Assembly: GCF_029227915.1 (NCBI RefSeq)
Contig: NC_079875.1
Location: 25,612,001 to 25,676,000, forward strand
Direction of reading: 5' to 3'
DNA: 64,000 nt
Source: Hydractinia symbiolongicarpus
Taxonomy: Eukaryota > Cnidaria > Hydrozoa > Anthoathecata > Hydractiniidae
Positions 31,903 to 45,169 of the stretch are shown here, one piece after another. The notes below the pieces were generated by a model. That model was given only the letters and a program-made list of their open reading frames with translations, was not told the origin of the DNA and did no database searches. Made by a program: the position numbers and the translations under genes. The number at the start of each line of letters is the position of its first letter. The first letter of the stretch is position 1.

Positions 31903-33859
31903 ACTCTTCTTAAAAAATATATATTGTGATAAATAATCTTTCAGCATTTCTTATAAGAGGACATTTTATATGAAACACTTTATTTATCCAAACGTATCTG
32001 CATTTATGACTATACGAATGCAATTATCATCATACATATACTATTTTCAACTAACTGCTAAACATTTAGTTAATACGTTGTTAATTCCTAGTTTTTAAAA
32101 ATAAATCTGCTTCGCATAAAGGGTGTTATTCTTTAAGTTTCCAAATACAAGTTATTAATTTAGGTATTAGGCAGACAAGACAGACAACTCTTACAGGCTT
32201 CACAAATTTATTCCAATACAAACTTGTCTCATTTCATTTTATGTAAAATCAAGAATGCCAAAGGAATTGAACAAGGGATACAAATGGGATACCCGATTTG
32301 ATTTCTGCATTAGCTGATGTGGAAGATGGATATTCCACAAAAATCAATTACAATTTTCACAAATAGATAAAAATGTAAGAGTTTTCACAAAAAGCCATTG
32401 AGGTTTTTTGATTTTTAGAGGGAATCCTGGAAACAATTGTGGAGACAGTCCCTAAGTAGTTTTATACAATATAAAAAGAAAATAGGCTTGTGAAACCAAA
32501 AGCTGTCCAACTTGACATACTTAGTCCAATTTCTAGTACCCATATTCGACGTGGTAATGACTTAAGAGTCAGTTAACACATTCAAATTACATTAATTTGA
32601 TTTCCTTTGATAATAATTTTTGTTTTTAGTCCCTCTAATACACTAAGAATTATGTAAAAAAAAAACTCTTCCAAGGCAGTTAAACCTTAAGTTGTAGTGT
32701 TTTTAGCCACATGTATATGAATGTTAAAGTAATTTCTTTTAATATTTTAGCTACCAACCTTCATGGTTGTGATCAGGAAAGTTTTTTGTTTAGTTTGGAA
32801 TTAATCCATTCCACCAAACTTTATACTTTCTTTTTGTGTTGCTTCAAAACTCTTATATAAAACTGACTTGGGTTGTGTTTGGCTACTAATCCAAAAAGGT
32901 TATGTGTAAATTACTTAATTTATATTTGCAACCATAAAACAAACTGCAACATTGATGCTGTGTGCTTTATTGCAAGTAGGTAGTTTCACCTTCCAAAGTC
33001 TATAGCTAACATGTGCCTAATTTTTGACCGTGGTTACCTAGATTTTAGTGTAGTGATTATTGAACAGCTTTATTACTGTGACAACAATAAAAACTATAGG
33101 ACAAATTTAAAGAATGAATTTAAAATTGGCATGCTGTGTTCCTACACCAGCATGATAAAATGGACCCAAAAAAAATTTCACAATTATCATATTTCCTAAG
33201 ACCCTAATTTTAGCTGTTAAAAGGAGGTCGATAAACAACACAGAATACCAAATTTCACAAACACGTCAAATAAATGAAATGTTTGCATTCTACATAGTAT
33301 CAACACCAACTTCCCAAAGGCCATAAACTGGCATAAATAAAGAGTGTGGCAACACTGGATGGCTATGACATGATATTCTGAGCCTTATGTCAGGATAACA
33401 TATTGCCATTTTTACCGTCACCGAAACTTGAGCACGTTACAGAGTAGACAATAGACAGATTTTTGAGTGATATTGGGTATTACTAAGTATGAAACTAGAC
33501 AGGTTGGTGAAAATTATTAAGACAAAAAATTTATCTACTTTGTTCACCTGCATTTTTTGAAGTTCTTTTAGAGGATTGCTTATAATAAAAACCATAAAAA
33601 TATGTGGTGAGCAAGTTGCTAGATTCTTGCCTCTGTTTTTTAATATAATATAATCACACAATTAAGATGGTATATGCTACACATTATTTAAGACATTTAG
33701 TTATAGTGCAACAATTTGCATGCTACCGACAAATTAACCATGCATAGCTATCTTACTTATTTCAAATGTATACAACAATAACTAGCTAGCTAGATAGCAA
33801 TATTCTAGCCCTTACTAATCTAAAATGATAGTTGACATTTATATATTCTTCAGTCAAAA
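31903..33859. other. AT-rich non-coding stretch
   Basis: No feature recognised. Confidence 0.4.
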
Positions 33860-35030
33860 CAAACTAGAAGCTACTCTTAGAAGCTTTGAGATTAATACAT
33901 AGCTATTTAACTGGCCGGAAACAAAGAGTTAAAATAAACAACTCATTTAGTACGTTACTGGACATCTTATTTGGTGTGCCACAAGGGTCTATTTTAGGCC
34001 CACTACTCTTCAACGTTTTCCTCATAGATTTATTTCTGATAACGATTGAAACTGATATAGCTAGCTACGCAGATGACAACACCCCATACACGTATGGGTC
34101 TGATAAAAATCAAGTTGTAGAAGACCTTGAAAAAACAGCAAAAAGAATGTTTATATGGTTTGCTGAAAACGGTATGAAAGCCAATGAAGCAAAGAGCCAT
34201 CTTCTTTTTAGCTTACCACTTGATACAAAAGCTGTCGTTGGAGACACGTACATTGAAAACAGTGACCAACAGAAACTGTTAGGGATAAAAATTGATCGGA
34301 AATTAAAATTTGATTTGCATGTAACGGACTTATGTCAAAAAAAACCAGCCAAGAACTACATGAGTTAGCGCGTGTTGCACCTTACATGGATACTCAAAAA
34401 AGAAGAGTTATTATGAAGGCTTTTGTTACCTCTCAATTCAGTTACTGTCCTTTGATATGGATGTTCCACAATAGAACACTGAATAACAGAATTAATAATC
34501 TGCATGTAAGAGCACTTCGAATAATCTATTGTGACCATACATCAACATTTAAGGAACTGTTACATAGAGATAAATCAAAAACGATACACGAAAAAAATCT
34601 TGAAACACTAGCTATAGAAATATATAAAGCTAAAAACAAATTCTCACCTGATATAATAAGTGATATTTTTCTGTTCCGTAGAAGCACTTATAATTTGAGA
34701 AATGAAAGAGAACTTTGCTATCGCACAGCAAAAACGTCTACTTATGGCACTGAAACTATCTCAAATTTCGCGCCAAAATTGTGGCAGATGATACCATCAA
34801 ATATAAAAACATCTGAAACGTTACAAGAGTTTAAGTCAAAAATTAAGAAATGGAATCCAGAAAGTTGCCCTTGTAGCTTGTGCAAACCGTATATTAATGG
34901 ATTAGGTTTTATTTGACAGGTTTTATTTAGTATTTATAGCATTTTGCGGTTTGTTTTTGTTGTTTTTTTTCACGAATTTTCTGGCATACCACTTCCTTGC
35001 AATATATAGGATCTCAAAAATAAAAGCTAT
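33860..35030 (+). pseudogene. CR1/Rex-like LINE ORF2 3' half, one frameshift
   Basis: Frames 33886-34330 and 34332-34916 are one ORF split by an extra A in an A8 run at about 34337-34344. Motifs: LIHSYLTGRKQRVKI, VPQGSILGPLLF (motif B), ASYADDNTPY (catalytic ADD), then the CR1-type tail with CPLIWMFHNRTLNNRIN, LAIEIYKAKN and CPCSLCKPYINGLGFI. The 5' part is missing, the usual outcome of incomplete target-primed reverse transcription. A short 3' UTR runs to about 35030. Apart from the homopolymer indel the frame is intact, so this is a fairly young insertion. Confidence 0.85.
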
Positions 35031-35187
35031 AGCCTAACGATCCTTTATTTCAGGATGATGGTATGCAAAGCAAAGAAGTCAAATTAACTAAATTAATTGC
35101 CTTCTTCATTGACTTTAATTAGCGACTTTTCCCGAGAAGCTAGAATTTTTTATTTTTTTTTACACGTCAATGTAAAAGAAATTGTTA

Positions 35188-35202
35188 ATAATAATAATAA
35201 TA
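35188..35202. repeat. (AAT)n short microsatellite
   Basis: A short run of AAT triplets separates the LINE flank from the satellite. Confidence 0.8.
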
Positions 35203-37530
35203 GGATGTCATATATTTGCGATTTTTCGTATTGATACAATTGTACTTTAGGATGAACCTCGTCTCAGGTTCTATATATTTCCGCCGTAAAATAGATAAAC
35301 GAGGCATTTCAAAGTGACTAGTGTCGTGCATTTGCGATTTTTCGTATTGATACAAAAAATTGTACTTTAGGATCAACCTCGTCTCAGGTTCTATATATTT
35401 CCGCCGTAAAATTGATAAACGAGGCATTTCAAAGTGACGAGTGTCGTGCATTTGCGATTTTTCGTATTGATACAAAAAATTGTACTTTAGGATCAACCTC
35501 GTCTCAGGTTCTATATATTTCCGCCGTAAAAATGATAAACGAGGCATTTCAAAGTGACTAGTGTCGTGCATTTGCGATTTTTCGTATTAATACAAAAAAT
35601 TGTACTTTAGGATCAACCTCGTCTCAAGTTCTATATATTTCCGCCGTAAAATTGATAAAGGAGGCATATAAAAGAGACGGGTGTTAAATATTTGCAGTTT
35701 TTCGTATTGATACAAGATAATTGTAATTCAGGGTAAACAAACTCGTCTCCGGTTCTCATATTTTAGCCGTGGAATTGGTAAACGAGGCATTTTAAGGTGA
35801 CGAGTGTCAGGTATTTGCTAGTCTTTGCATTGATAGAAAATAATCGTACTTTAGAGTCAACCTCGTCTCAGGATCAATATATTTTAGTCGTAAAATTGAT
35901 AAAAGAGGCATTTAAAAGAGATGAGTATCATATATTTGCGATTTTTTGTATTGATACAAGATAATTGTCATTTAGGGACGACAACCTTGTCTCAGGTTCT
36001 ATATATTTTTGACGTAAAATTCATAAACGAGGCATTTTAAAGTGACGAGTGTCATGTATTTGCGATTTTTTTGTATTGATACAAGATAATTGTAATTTAG
36101 GGTCAACAAACTTGTCTCAGGTTCTTATAGCTTAGCCTTGGAATTGATTAATGAGGCATTTCAAAGTGACAAGTGTCATGTATTTGCGATTTTTCGTATT
36201 GATACAGGATAATTGTACTTTAGGGTCAACAACGTCTCAGGTTCTATATATTTTAGCCGTAATAATGAAAAACGAGGAATTTCAAAGTGACGAGTGTTAT
36301 TTAGGTTCGAATTTTTGTATTGATACAAGATAATTGTCATTTAGGGACGACAACCACGCCTCAGGTTCTATATATTTTAGCTGTAAAATTCATAAACGAG
36401 GCATTTTAGAGTGACGAGTGTCATGTATTTGCAATTTTTTGTCGACGACAACCACGCCTCAGGTTCTATATATTTTAGCCGTAAAATTCATAAACGAGGC
36501 ATTTTAAAGTGACGAGTGTCATGTATTTGCGATTTTTTGTATTGATACAAGATAATTGCACTTTAGAGTCAACAACAGGATAATTGTAATTTAGGGTCCA
36601 CAAACTCATCTCAGGTTCCCATATTCTAGCCGTGAACTTGATAAACGAGGCATTTCAATGTGACCAGTGTCATGTATTTGCGATTTTTCGTATTGATACA
36701 AAAAAATTGTACTTTAGGATCAACAACGTCTCAGGTTCTATATATTTCTGCCGTAAAATTGATAAACGAGGCATATAAAAGAGACGGGTGTTAAATATTT
36801 GCGGTTGTTCGTATTGATACAAGACAATTGTCATTTAGGGACGTCAACCTTGTCTAAGGTTCTATATATTATAGCCGTAAAATTTATAAACGTGGCATTT
36901 AAAAATGATGAGTATCATAGAATTTTTCATACTGATACAAGATAATTGACATTTAGGGACGACAAACTCGTCTCCGGTTCTCATATTTTAGCCGTGGAAT
37001 TGGTAAACGAGGCATTTCAAGGTGACGAGTGTCATGTATTGGCTAGTCTTCGCATTGATACAAAATAATTGTACTTTAGGGTCAACCTCGTCTCAGGATC
37101 TATATATTTTAGTCGTAAATTTGATAGAAGAGGCATTTAAAAGAGATGAGTATCATATATTTGCGATTTTTTGTATTGATACAGGATAGTTGTTATTTAG
37201 GGTCTACAAACTCATCTCTGGTTCCCATATTCTAGCCATTGATATAGATACAAGATAATTGCACTTTAGAGTCAACAACAGGATAATTGTAATTTAGGGT
37301 CGACAAACTCATCTCAGGTTCCCATATTCTAGCCGTGGAATTGATAAACGAGGCATTTCAATGTGACCAGTGTCATGTATTTGCGATTTTTCGTATTGAT
37401 ACAAAAAAAATTGTACTTTAGGATCAACAACGTCTCAGGTTCTATATATTTCTGCCGTAAAATTGATAAACGAGGCATATAAAAGAGACGGGTGTTAAAT
37501 ATTTGCAGTTGTTCGTATTGATACAAGACA
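35203..37530. repeat. Satellite array, ~120-bp monomer, about 18 units
   Basis: The landmark 'aaacgaggcat' (or variants) recurs about 18 times at intervals near 120 bases; other fixed words are tttgcgatttttcgtattga, gtctcaggttctatatat and ccgtaaaattgata. The first four units are nearly identical; later ones vary in sequence and length. Two longer stretches (about 35640-35960 versus 36850-37190, and 36600-36840 versus 37310-37530) match each other better than their neighbours, showing multi-monomer duplications. Reading frames through it are artefacts. Confidence 0.95.
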
Positions 37531-37803
37531 ATTCACCGTTCCCATAAATAGTGAGATGCGCAATGCATTGTGGTACTTGAAGTCAAGAAAAAGCCGAAAT
37601 TAAAAACATTTGCATGCGTATAACAATTAAATAACCGTAGCAATATATTGTGGAGAATAATCATATTTTGTTACAAAATTATTATCTCCATGATCATAGC
37701 TCTTTGTAAAAACTTTATCTCTGTAATAGATTAATCTAGTGTTTAACAAAACAAAGTAGAAAAAGGCTTATTTGAGGGAAGGATAGTGAAACGACAACTT
37801 ATA

Positions 37804-39467
37804 ATGGATATTAATGAAAATTTAAGTATATTTTTACGGATAATGATACTTCCTTTGAGCCTAGCTTTTCTCAAAGCTCTAGCACGGTATCAAGGCCAGT
37901 TTTCAGAGAAATTTCAAATCAGGAAATTGAAAGAGACGAAGAAGAGGAACTGACCTGTAGTATAAAAGAATGGTCCAAAGACTTATCTCTTTTACCTGCC
38001 ATTTCTCATAAAAAAACTACAAAAGTATATGGTAGAAGATACTTTAGAAGTGGATAATAAATCTAGAGGTGCAATTAAGCACAAAATTCTGGGATACAGG
38101 TTATTTAAAGAGCATTTCGTGAAGAAGGTCAGAGTAAAACCAAATATTGTTGCAAATACAAGTTTGTTTATTGTTAAATGCATGGTAACAGCCTCCATGA
38201 AGAAAATTCAATACAGCGTGTACATTCACCTTTGTCAAAAATCTGGAGATGTTTTATATGCTAAATGCAACTGCAAAGCTGGAGCAGGGGGTTGTTGTAA
38301 GCATGTCGCTGCAGTCCTTTACCAGCTTGTAGATTAAAGGAAATAGAACTGAAAAGTGTTCCTGATGATAAAGTATGTACAGATGTTTTGCAACAGTGGT
38401 ATGTACCTGGTGAAGCTGCGAACTCTGAGGCTATTTTATTTTCAAACTTGCAGTTTGAAAAGGCTGATTTTGAAAAGGACAAAAATAAAAGTCGCAAAAG
38501 ACCAATAGTTACTGGTGACCGAAAGCACTGTTCGACACCGTTATTTGCAAGAGAACCGTCACGTGAAAAAATGAAGCAGCTTAGTGGGAACTTATTAAAA
38601 CTTAAAGAAGGAGTAACAATGGCTACTTTGCTACAAGGAAATGACTATGAGCCTTGCTCTTTTTTCACAACATCTGTGACAAACTGTGAGATGGAAGCAG
38701 AGAAAAATGCATCAGTTAGAAAACATATTAATGACCTCATTGAAAACTTTAATTTTGATATTGAAAGTACCCTGCTGACAGAGCTTAATCTTAATTTCGT
38801 GAAAAATCATTTTAGTGTAACATGCAAAGAAATTAAGACTATTGAAGAGAAAACGATAAAGCAATCTAATAGCAAAGCGTGGTTTGCAGAACGAAAAAAA
38901 AGGGTTAACTGCATCTAATTTTGGAAGTGTAATAAACAGGCGTAAAGGGGTCTTTCCAACTTCATTGTTGAAAAAGATTTTGTGTCAAAATAAGTCTTTT
39001 TTTCCAGAAGCCTGTTATTATGGAATTTCTACGGAAAGTATTGCAGTAAAAAAATATGAATTAGCAAAAGAAGTTACTGTGGAAAAATGTGGTTTTTTTA
39101 TAAATCCTAAATGGCCTTGGTTGAGTTGCAGTCCAGATGGAATTGTTAGCGAAACAAAAGCAATTGAAGTTAAATGCCCTTTTTCAAAAAAAGATTTGAC
39201 GATCGAAGAAGCATGTGGCGACAAAGTTTTTTTTTGCAAATGTGTGATGAAGAACCCAAACTTAAACGGAGTCACATATATTATTTTCAGTGCCAAGGTG
39301 TCATGGCAGTAACTAGAATTAGTGAATTGGATTTTATAGTTTATACTGAAAAATTTATGCACATTGAAACTTTAAAGTTTGAGAGTGAAAAATGGAACAC
39401 GAATTGGTTACCATGTCTGAGAAAATTTTATTTTGACTTTATGTCCAACGAAATATTTAAAGACTAG
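37804..39467 (+). pseudogene. SWIM-finger + YqaJ nuclease gene of ISL2EU
   Basis: Five overlapping frame pieces are colinear: acidic N-terminus (37840-38040), 38029-38337, 38338-38918, 38884-39312 and 39174-39467. The SWIM-type finger is CNCKAGAGGCCKHVAAVLY (about 38265-38325). The YqaJ/lambda-exonuclease-like nuclease has SCSPDGIV (Asp), AIEVKCPF (Glu-x-Lys) and YFQCQGVMAV (Gln). Single-base indels near 38030, 38334, 38895 and 39250 break the frame. In the family this protein accompanies the transposase; its exact role is not established. TAG at 39465-39467 is created at the junction with Helitron H2, so the original C-terminus may have been cut. Confidence 0.8.
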
Positions 39468-42005
39468 CTGTTTCCCGTGGAAGAATCCACTGTATTCCAT
39501 TTAATTTATGTAGCAGATATATGTCCATCAAAAAACAAACAATACAGCAGTGCGCATCTTACATCTGCATTATTATATAAATGACCAAAAAAATTAAAGG
39601 TTTTCAACAACTGCAGTATATATGTGACATTTAAAATCTAAATCTACTAAAATTACTTGCTCTGACCATCTGACAAATGCGAAAATTATTTGGAAAGAAG
39701 TTTTTAAAAGCATTTCAACATACATCTCACCCATAAAATTTAAATCACTCAAAACGCCACATATATACAAAAAAGCTAAGTTTTTAAAAGCATTTCAACA
39801 TACATCTCACCCATAAAATTTAAATCACTCAAAACGCCACATATATACAAAAAAGCTGATCAATGTTAAACACAAATCTCTCTCATTGTATATGTTAAAA
39901 TCAGTTAGTTTATTGCAAACCCTGCCAAAAAGGTTGACACAAAATGTGAAAAATAAACAATAAATTTTGGCTAAGTAGAAATTTTTATCTAAGGTGTTAA
40001 AAAGGGATTTGCAACGATAAATTATAATGCAATGAAACGTTTTTGATATATTGCATACGGTCCTTCCTCACCAAACTTTAGACAAAATGCCAACAAAATA
40101 ACGGTGTTTAAATTTAAAATTAATAAAGTCCTTTTAGCAATTTGCATGCTGTTTTACCATCAATAAAGTAAACAAAATTTCAAATCTCACATAGTATTCT
40201 GTCACAAATTTTGCAACACAAAATACAAATTCTAAATAATACTAAAATCTCTTATTTTGGTCCTTCGCATACCGACGGTCTCCCACAAAAGTTTAATCAA
40301 AATGTAAAAAATGAGAGGTAACGACAAAATCAAAGTTTGCAAAATTTAATTATTTAGGTACATATATCTACTGCATATGCCCTCTAAAAGAATATTTTAA
40401 TCCAAAATGCCAAAGAAAAACAGTTTGCAACAAAAATCAGTTATTTCGATAATATTGCATACACTCTTTCCTCACAAAAGCTTCACAAACTGTAAAAAAA
40501 AGAATGGTTGTAGGGAGTGCTTCTGATTCAACAAAAAAGTTTTTTTGACATATTGCATCTAGCCCTTACCCATTAAATCTTACACAAAATTTCCAAAACT
40601 ATATACGATTTAGAACACATCAAATTTAAATCGAGAAGGATCAGTCATTTCGATATATTGCACGGAGTCCTCCCCAGTAAGAATTTATACAAAATATAGA
40701 AAAACAAAGCTTGCAAGGTGTAAAATTAAATTCTTCTTCTGTGTATATATATATATGGTCCTTCCTCGCAAAATTAACATAAAATGTCAAAAAGGTTCAG
40801 ATATAACATCTAACACAACAAAAATCAGTTCTATCAGTATATGTCATGCCATTGTCTTCCACCAAATGTTCCCCTTAAAGTTTCACAGACACAGCCTGTA
40901 AATTAAAAACAACTAAGATCAGGTATTTTGGTCTATTTCATACCATTCTGTTCCAAATAACTTATAAAATGTAAAAATTGAGTGGTAAAACAGAAATGTC
41001 AAAAAGAAGAAAAAAATAGCTTACAAAGAGTATAAAATTGAAATCAACAAAGTAGCTCTTTTGGTGTATTAAATATAAGCCATACGCACAAAAGTTTACA
41101 CTAAATGTAAGAAAATGGTTGTGTTTAGTAATTCTAAATTAAGAAAAGTCAGTTCTTTTAGCATGCTGATAAAGGTTTTTGCCCACAATTTGAAACAAAT
41201 TAAATTTACATTTTAAAAATAAGTAATTTCTGAACTTTATTTTCAGAATATTTGGAGGAAAAGAACTTCGCAAACCAAAAAAAACCCAGGAAAATGTTTA
41301 AAATTTTCAGGGTTAATAACGTTTGATGTGTTTTGTGGGAATATATATACTGGGAATCTTTAGTTTAAAGCTAGCATTAGCTAGCTACAGCAGCTAATAG
41401 CTAGTCACTTAAATATAAACTGGAGACTTAGCTAGGTATAAAGAACATGGCTACATATATATATATATTCCTAGCTAGCTAGTTGTTGGTGGTGGTTGGC
41501 TTTTTATGATGCTAGCTATAAAACATGTCTGGCAACAATAATATAATCAAAACTGAAAATAAAACATGAAAAAACCTTACAGAACCTTGCTATGATTAAT
41601 TTATAAAACCATGCTCTTCTTCAAATGTTTTTTTAAAGATTTATTTTGAATGAAAGAGTAGAGAATACTCAAAAAGAACAGCCATCTTTTTCGTAAACAC
41701 AATTTCCGTTTTATGCTAGGAACTTCATTTAACAGTCCGTATGCTTTGTGAATATCTAATACCGTTTCATATGTAGCGATACCTATATATATGCTAACAT
41801 AGAGTTTTTTGGCATAAGGGTATATATATTTATATCGTTATTAGCAGCGGGTTATATATTTACACCTTATGTGCGATTTCTATGAAGTACATTCCTAATC
41901 TTTTTAGTTAAATTTTAGCGTACAGCCACGTCATAAGAAAGTGACCCGTGATTTCCGTGTCGTGGACTCACAGTTTTACTCACGCAAGGGAATTAATATA
42001 TAAGA
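39464..42005 (-). mobile_element. Non-autonomous Helitron H2, nested in ISL2EU
   Basis: This copy is colinear with H1 (13664-16323) from the CTAG end to the TCTTATATATT end. Differences are indels: an 80-bp tandem duplication (39698-39777 / 39778-39857) absent from H1, and losses relative to H1 near 14320-14420, 15200-15270 and 15470-15500. Substitutions are few. It lies between the convergent ISL2EU genes and must have inserted after that element. Confidence 0.7.
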
Positions 42006-42057
42006 TACATAGCATATATATTTTTATATACATTTTATATTCGTATATATATATTGT

Positions 42058-43655
42058 TTATTCCTCATTCTGTGCTATAAGTTGTGGAAGAAAATTGACT
42101 AAATAACAGCAAATTACCCAGACTTTATTTAAATCAGGTGCCATTGACAATGGAAATATTGACTGTAAAATTCTAAAGTTTTTAACTCGAATAATTGCTC
42201 TCTCCACATGAACTCTTACAGAAGCAATTCTTCTAGTCTCAAGTTCTTCTCCCAAATCTAGTTGTGTTTTACCTTTTAGAAACGCAGGTATATTAAGAGT
42301 TACTCCATCAGGTAAATCCTCTTCAATATCGAATCCTCGATCAGCCATTAACGAGTCACCATGTTCTAATAAATTTAAAATTCCACAGTGTCGAGTAATT
42401 TTTTGTCACTACTTCTTCCAGCATATAAATCAGATACGAATGTAACTGCTCCACTTGGTGCAATCCCTACCAATCCTTTAGCTGTGTTACGATGTTTATA
42501 GCTGGAAAAAGTAGCTGATTCGCTGCGGTATGAAGATGGCATCTCTGTAAATATTTCTGTACAGTCTATTATAACACGTGTTGTGGGATATAAATCTTTA
42601 AAACATTTTGGCATTGTCTCTGCTACTGTTCTTTTTGAAGCCCATATAGGAAGTACTCCCAGTTGAGTGTGCAAAAAGTCTATCCAAGTAATGAATATTC
42701 GACTTACATTACTAGTCGACATGTTAAATCGTATTGCCATATCTTCAATAGGAAATCCACAGCGAAGTCTAATAAGAATCATAAAAAATTCTGTTTCAGC
42801 TGTTGTAGCTCTGGATCGCCCACGTTTACCATTATAGGTTTTTGTGTTTTCAATGTTAGTATTTGATCCCCAGTATATTTGAGAGTCAGCAGCTGGTTGT
42901 AAATATTCAAGTACAAGTTTAAACATTTGGTAGCTTTCAAAACCAGTGTAAAATTTAAAATGTGCAGTGGTGTGTTTAAATCTGTCCACTGTAAATTTAT
43001 TTTCATCAACTTCTGTTTGTAAAGAATTTATCTCTGCTAATAATGATTTTTCCTTTTTTGTTATTTCAACTTTCATATTAGCTATGGTGGCTTCCAATTT
43101 TTGAATCTCTTGCTGTAATGCCTCTTCTACAGTCAGCTCAGGATCTTTAGGTTTTTCAGGGGAAGGTAGCTTTCTTTTTAAACCAAGACTAGTCATGGTG
43201 TTTCTTTTTTTAACCGGTGTAGGTGCTATAGTTTTTGGTACAATCGTTGGAATATTGTTCATGTACGTTTTTTTACCACCTTCAAAATGAGCAGAGCATA
43301 CTCTATGGCCTGATGTTCATTTAAAGTTTTTTCTACTTATTTTTGAAAGCCAAGTCTTTCTTAAACTTTCATCTTTTGGAATGACGTAAAACGAAAATTC
43401 TCTGTTTCTTTTTGAGTTGTTGTAACATAAAGGTACACAACATGTAAATCCTCCCCCAGCTGCAGCGTTTGTTGTTGAAGTTCCTGGCAAATTCCCAATG
43501 TTTGTAGCATTCTCTACGGTGAAATCTGTAGATAAATTGTCTAAGGAAACTTCGATGTTGTTTGGTGAAGTAAAGCTTTGAAAAAAGCTGTTTTTAGGTG
43601 TTGAACAAGCTGATAAAATATCTGTATTAAGTGTTTTTTCTCCTGACGCCTCCAT
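42058..43655 (-). pseudogene. THAP-domain DDE transposase of ISL2EU
   Basis: From ATG at 43655: a Ser/Thr-rich leader, then a THAP zinc finger (CCVPLCYNN ... FYVIPKDESLRKTWL ... HRVCSAHF). A TGA at 43315-43317 falls at the conserved Trp position between K and TSGHRVC. Next come a coiled coil (VEEALQQEIQKLEATIANMK), a helix-turn-helix (FPIEDMAIRFNMSTSNVSRI), and DDE_4-type catalysis: VIIDCTEI (D), FVSDLYAGRSSD (D), MADRGFDIEED and HVERAIIRVK (E). One extra T near 42374 shifts the frame before MADRGF. Apart from these two lesions the gene is complete, ending in TAA at 42058-42060. Confidence 0.85.
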
Positions 43656-43723
43656 GATTGTTTATGTTTTTGACTACATTTACCACAATGCATTGCGAAA
43701 ACTCTCTTTTACGGGAACGGTGA

Positions 43724-44137
43724 ATTCGCAGTTCTAGTGCTAGTGGTACTAGTATCTAGACCTTTAGACGGGTGGAACGGGAGTTGAGTCAAATTACATT
43801 GACTGCATATCCAATCACACGATGCAGTTGACGTCATTTTCTTTTGCAATGTTAGAGATATTGGAGCACATAGTGCATGTGTCAAATTTTGACATATTGA
43901 GCAAAACAATCTCTTTCGGTTTGTACCAACTCCCTTAAAACAAACACTACATTTCGGTGACGTTTTGATAGTTTTCTGCGTGTTCGTTCGGAAATTAGAT
44001 AATCCTTTACGGAAGGAAGGTCCAGGATTCGGTTCAATATCTCCTGATAAGATAATTTGGTATGACGCGCAATAATTACTGTAGTATTGTACACTGCTTT
44101 TGCTTCTTTTCAGTCGTCTAATGTAAGCCATAACCAC
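43724..44137 (-). pseudogene. LINE ORF 5' segment with 2A-like peptide and PHD finger
   Basis: The minus frame from 44137 reads a short basic leader, IILSGDIEPNPGP, a basic linker, and a PHD-type finger (CSVC ... RLFCSIC ... HALC ... WICSQC). D-I-E-x-N-P-G-P is the 2A ribosome-skipping consensus known at the N-terminus of several CR1/L2-like LINE polyproteins, and PHD fingers occur there too. The frame stops where the ISL2EU right end begins (43723), so the LINE was cut; its body is not found on the other side. Confidence 0.75.
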
Positions 44138-44763
44138 GAAAATAAACCAACAACTACAAAAAACAAATGTTCGTTTAGTTTAACTTCAAATAACTCTGTT
44201 AATGATAAATATTTTTTACGGTACTCATAAAAACAATTCTCTCCTGAACAACACGTCCGCACTCCACGGCTGAACAACAGTATATAATTTTATGTTACAA
44301 CCATCATTACAAAAAAGTGCGAAAACGAAGACGAATGTTTTGATATTAAAAATGTTCGTAGAGTTGAGGCCGCTTCATATTAAACTAATATATTGATGTA
44401 ATGTAAAACGACCTTTACAAGAATTTGCATTTTCACGTAAAAAAATAAAATTTTGCAGAACGACAACACACTAGACCCAAAATATAAAACAGTCTGATAT
44501 ATAGTTATATTTTTCGCCAGGTTAAAATTGTCTTATCAACAAGCCCTGTTAAAAATACCAGTTTTGTTTATATCTTTGTGAGTTATTTTTAGTTTTTTTG
44601 CATATTTACCAAATGTGGCTGAATTAAAATACAATGAAATATATTTCTCTTTATAGTGATGGTCACGGGTCAACACGCATAAAATAATAAAACAAGAAAA
44701 AGTTAAAGATCAGCAAAAATGTTGAACAACATGTGAGGAACTAGCCTAGTTAACTAAGCTTTC
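44138..44763. other. Non-coding, probably LINE 5' UTR then host DNA
   Basis: No feature recognised. Confidence 0.35.
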
Positions 44764-45169
44764 TTTGAGAATATCGAACTTAGTTTCTCTCAAACGAAAG
44801 CGTAGACGCAAACAAATGTCAAAGCAAAGGCTTAAAATTCGAATCGACCTCATAGGAAACGTCTAATCTTAATTAACCAATTAACACTAAGTCGGCGTGG
44901 TCACATCTTACCCTCTTAATAATGCAAGAATTAATTATATTTGTTCGGGTGAGTATAGCCATTCACGCTCAAAACAAAGAATTTCCTGATATTGACCACG
45001 TGAGCAAATAACAATAGAAATAACCAATCAAAAAAGCGCAGTTAAAATTCTGACTGCAGAAAAATTGTTTGTAATTTATGAAGCCTCCATTTTGCGCGTT
45101 TGAGTTGTTGTTGTTAAATGAATATTTGGTCGCATCTCATCATCGTGTTGTAGAAAAGAAACACAAACA
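44764..45169. repeat. ~404-bp direct repeat, left copy
   Basis: Matches 48541-48946 with no gaps (constant offset of 3777) and, by eye, one difference (gaccacg/gactacg). It ends at A-45169, directly before the first Helitron base. Confidence 0.95.

Larger units (their letters stand above)
37533..43723. mobile_element. ISL2EU DNA transposon with both genes, carrying Helitron H2
   Basis: The ends are inverted repeats of about 47 bp: left TCACCGTTCCCATAAA..., right (complement) TCACCGTTCCCGTAAA..., with CGCAATGCATTGTGGTA shared further in. AT flanks both ends (37531-37532, 43724-43725); AATT/AATT is equally readable because the border is palindromic. A THAP-DDE transposase on the minus strand and a YqaJ nuclease on the plus strand is the known ISL2EU gene pair. 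Without H2 (39464-42005) it would be about 3.65 kb. Confidence 0.85.

Noticed and set aside
35185-35571. 128-codon minus-strand frame with 40-residue repeats
   Set aside because: It follows the first satellite monomers, which happen to be 120 bases long and lack stops; the frame is lost in later units.
35203-37530. CRISPR-like regular repeats
   Set aside because: The whole ~120-bp monomer is repeated with no unique spacers, and the genome is eukaryotic; it is a satellite.
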